This document shows positions 6,248-6,294 of a stretch of 6,294 nucleotides of DNA, piece after piece. The stretch is from an uncultured Oscillospiraceae bacterium (GTDB taxonomy: Bacteria; Bacillota; Clostridia; Oscillospirales; Oscillospiraceae): NCBI GenBank assembly GCA_934661715.1, contig CAKUJL010000093.1:1-6294 (forward strand). The letters run 5' to 3'. The notes under the pieces are model-generated. The model saw only the letters and a list, made by a program, of their open reading frames with translations. It had not been told where the DNA came from and searched no databases. Made by a program: the position numbers and the translations under genes. The first letter of the stretch is position 1. Each line of letters starts with the position of its first letter.

Positions 6248-6294
6248 GTATTCTTCCAACTCCCAATGTGACCGGCAGCGAGGAGTTTTTGCGC

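Noticed and set aside
6241..6294. Possible 3' end of a convergent minus-strand gene (stop TAG at 6243-6241, reading ...LLAAGHIGSWKNTP)
   Set aside because: Only about 17 codons are visible and no family can be recognised. The stop overlaps the REP-like hairpin, so the reading frame may just be repeat sequence. Flanking sequence is needed to decide.

Overview
The window looks like chromosomal DNA from a GC-rich member of the Clostridia (Bacillota), most likely an Oscillospiraceae/Ruminococcaceae-type gut anaerobe. This rests on the short Clostridia-type aconitase, a eukaryote-like (type II) isocitrate dehydrogenase, strong AGGAG-type ribosome binding sites, AT-rich intergenic regions with sigma-A-like promoters, and a membrane-anchored phosphodiester glycosidase of a type I associate with Clostridia. 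The taxonomy is inferred from protein character; no 16S or other marker is present.

Layout: (1) 1-837, minus strand: the first 279 codons of a citrate synthase gene that runs off the left edge. (2) 838-1113: a 276-bp divergent regulatory region. It has a promoter facing each way, tandem and inverted GCAAGTG repeats, an inverted repeat around the citrate synthase -10 box, and a 5'-UTR hairpin before aconitase. (3) 1114-3354 aconitase and 3358-4578 isocitrate dehydrogenase, plus strand, 3 nt apart, ending in a clear intrinsic terminator (4584-4614). (4) 4615-4734: a separate promoter plus a perfect 16-nt palindrome just before the ribosome binding site of the next gene. (5) 4735-6159: a single-pass membrane protein with an extracellular NAGPA-type phosphodiester glycosidase domain, followed by a 14-bp-stem terminator. 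(6) 6197-6294: a tail with a GC-rich hairpin that resembles a dispersed intergenic repeat.

The first three genes make a complete oxidative left branch of the TCA cycle: oxaloacetate + acetyl-CoA to citrate, isocitrate, then 2-oxoglutarate. In a fermentative anaerobe this branch mainly supplies 2-oxoglutarate for glutamate synthesis. The divergent arrangement would let one regulator control all three enzymes. The phosphodiester glycosidase has its own promoter and terminator and no obvious metabolic link. However, its upstream region shares a 13-bp exact match and a nearly identical -35/spacer block with the aconitase promoter.

I see no previously undescribed multi-gene system here. The most interesting points are the repeat-rich divergent operator region, the shared promoter block, and an Arg-to-Ala change at the NADP 2'-phosphate site of the isocitrate dehydrogenase.
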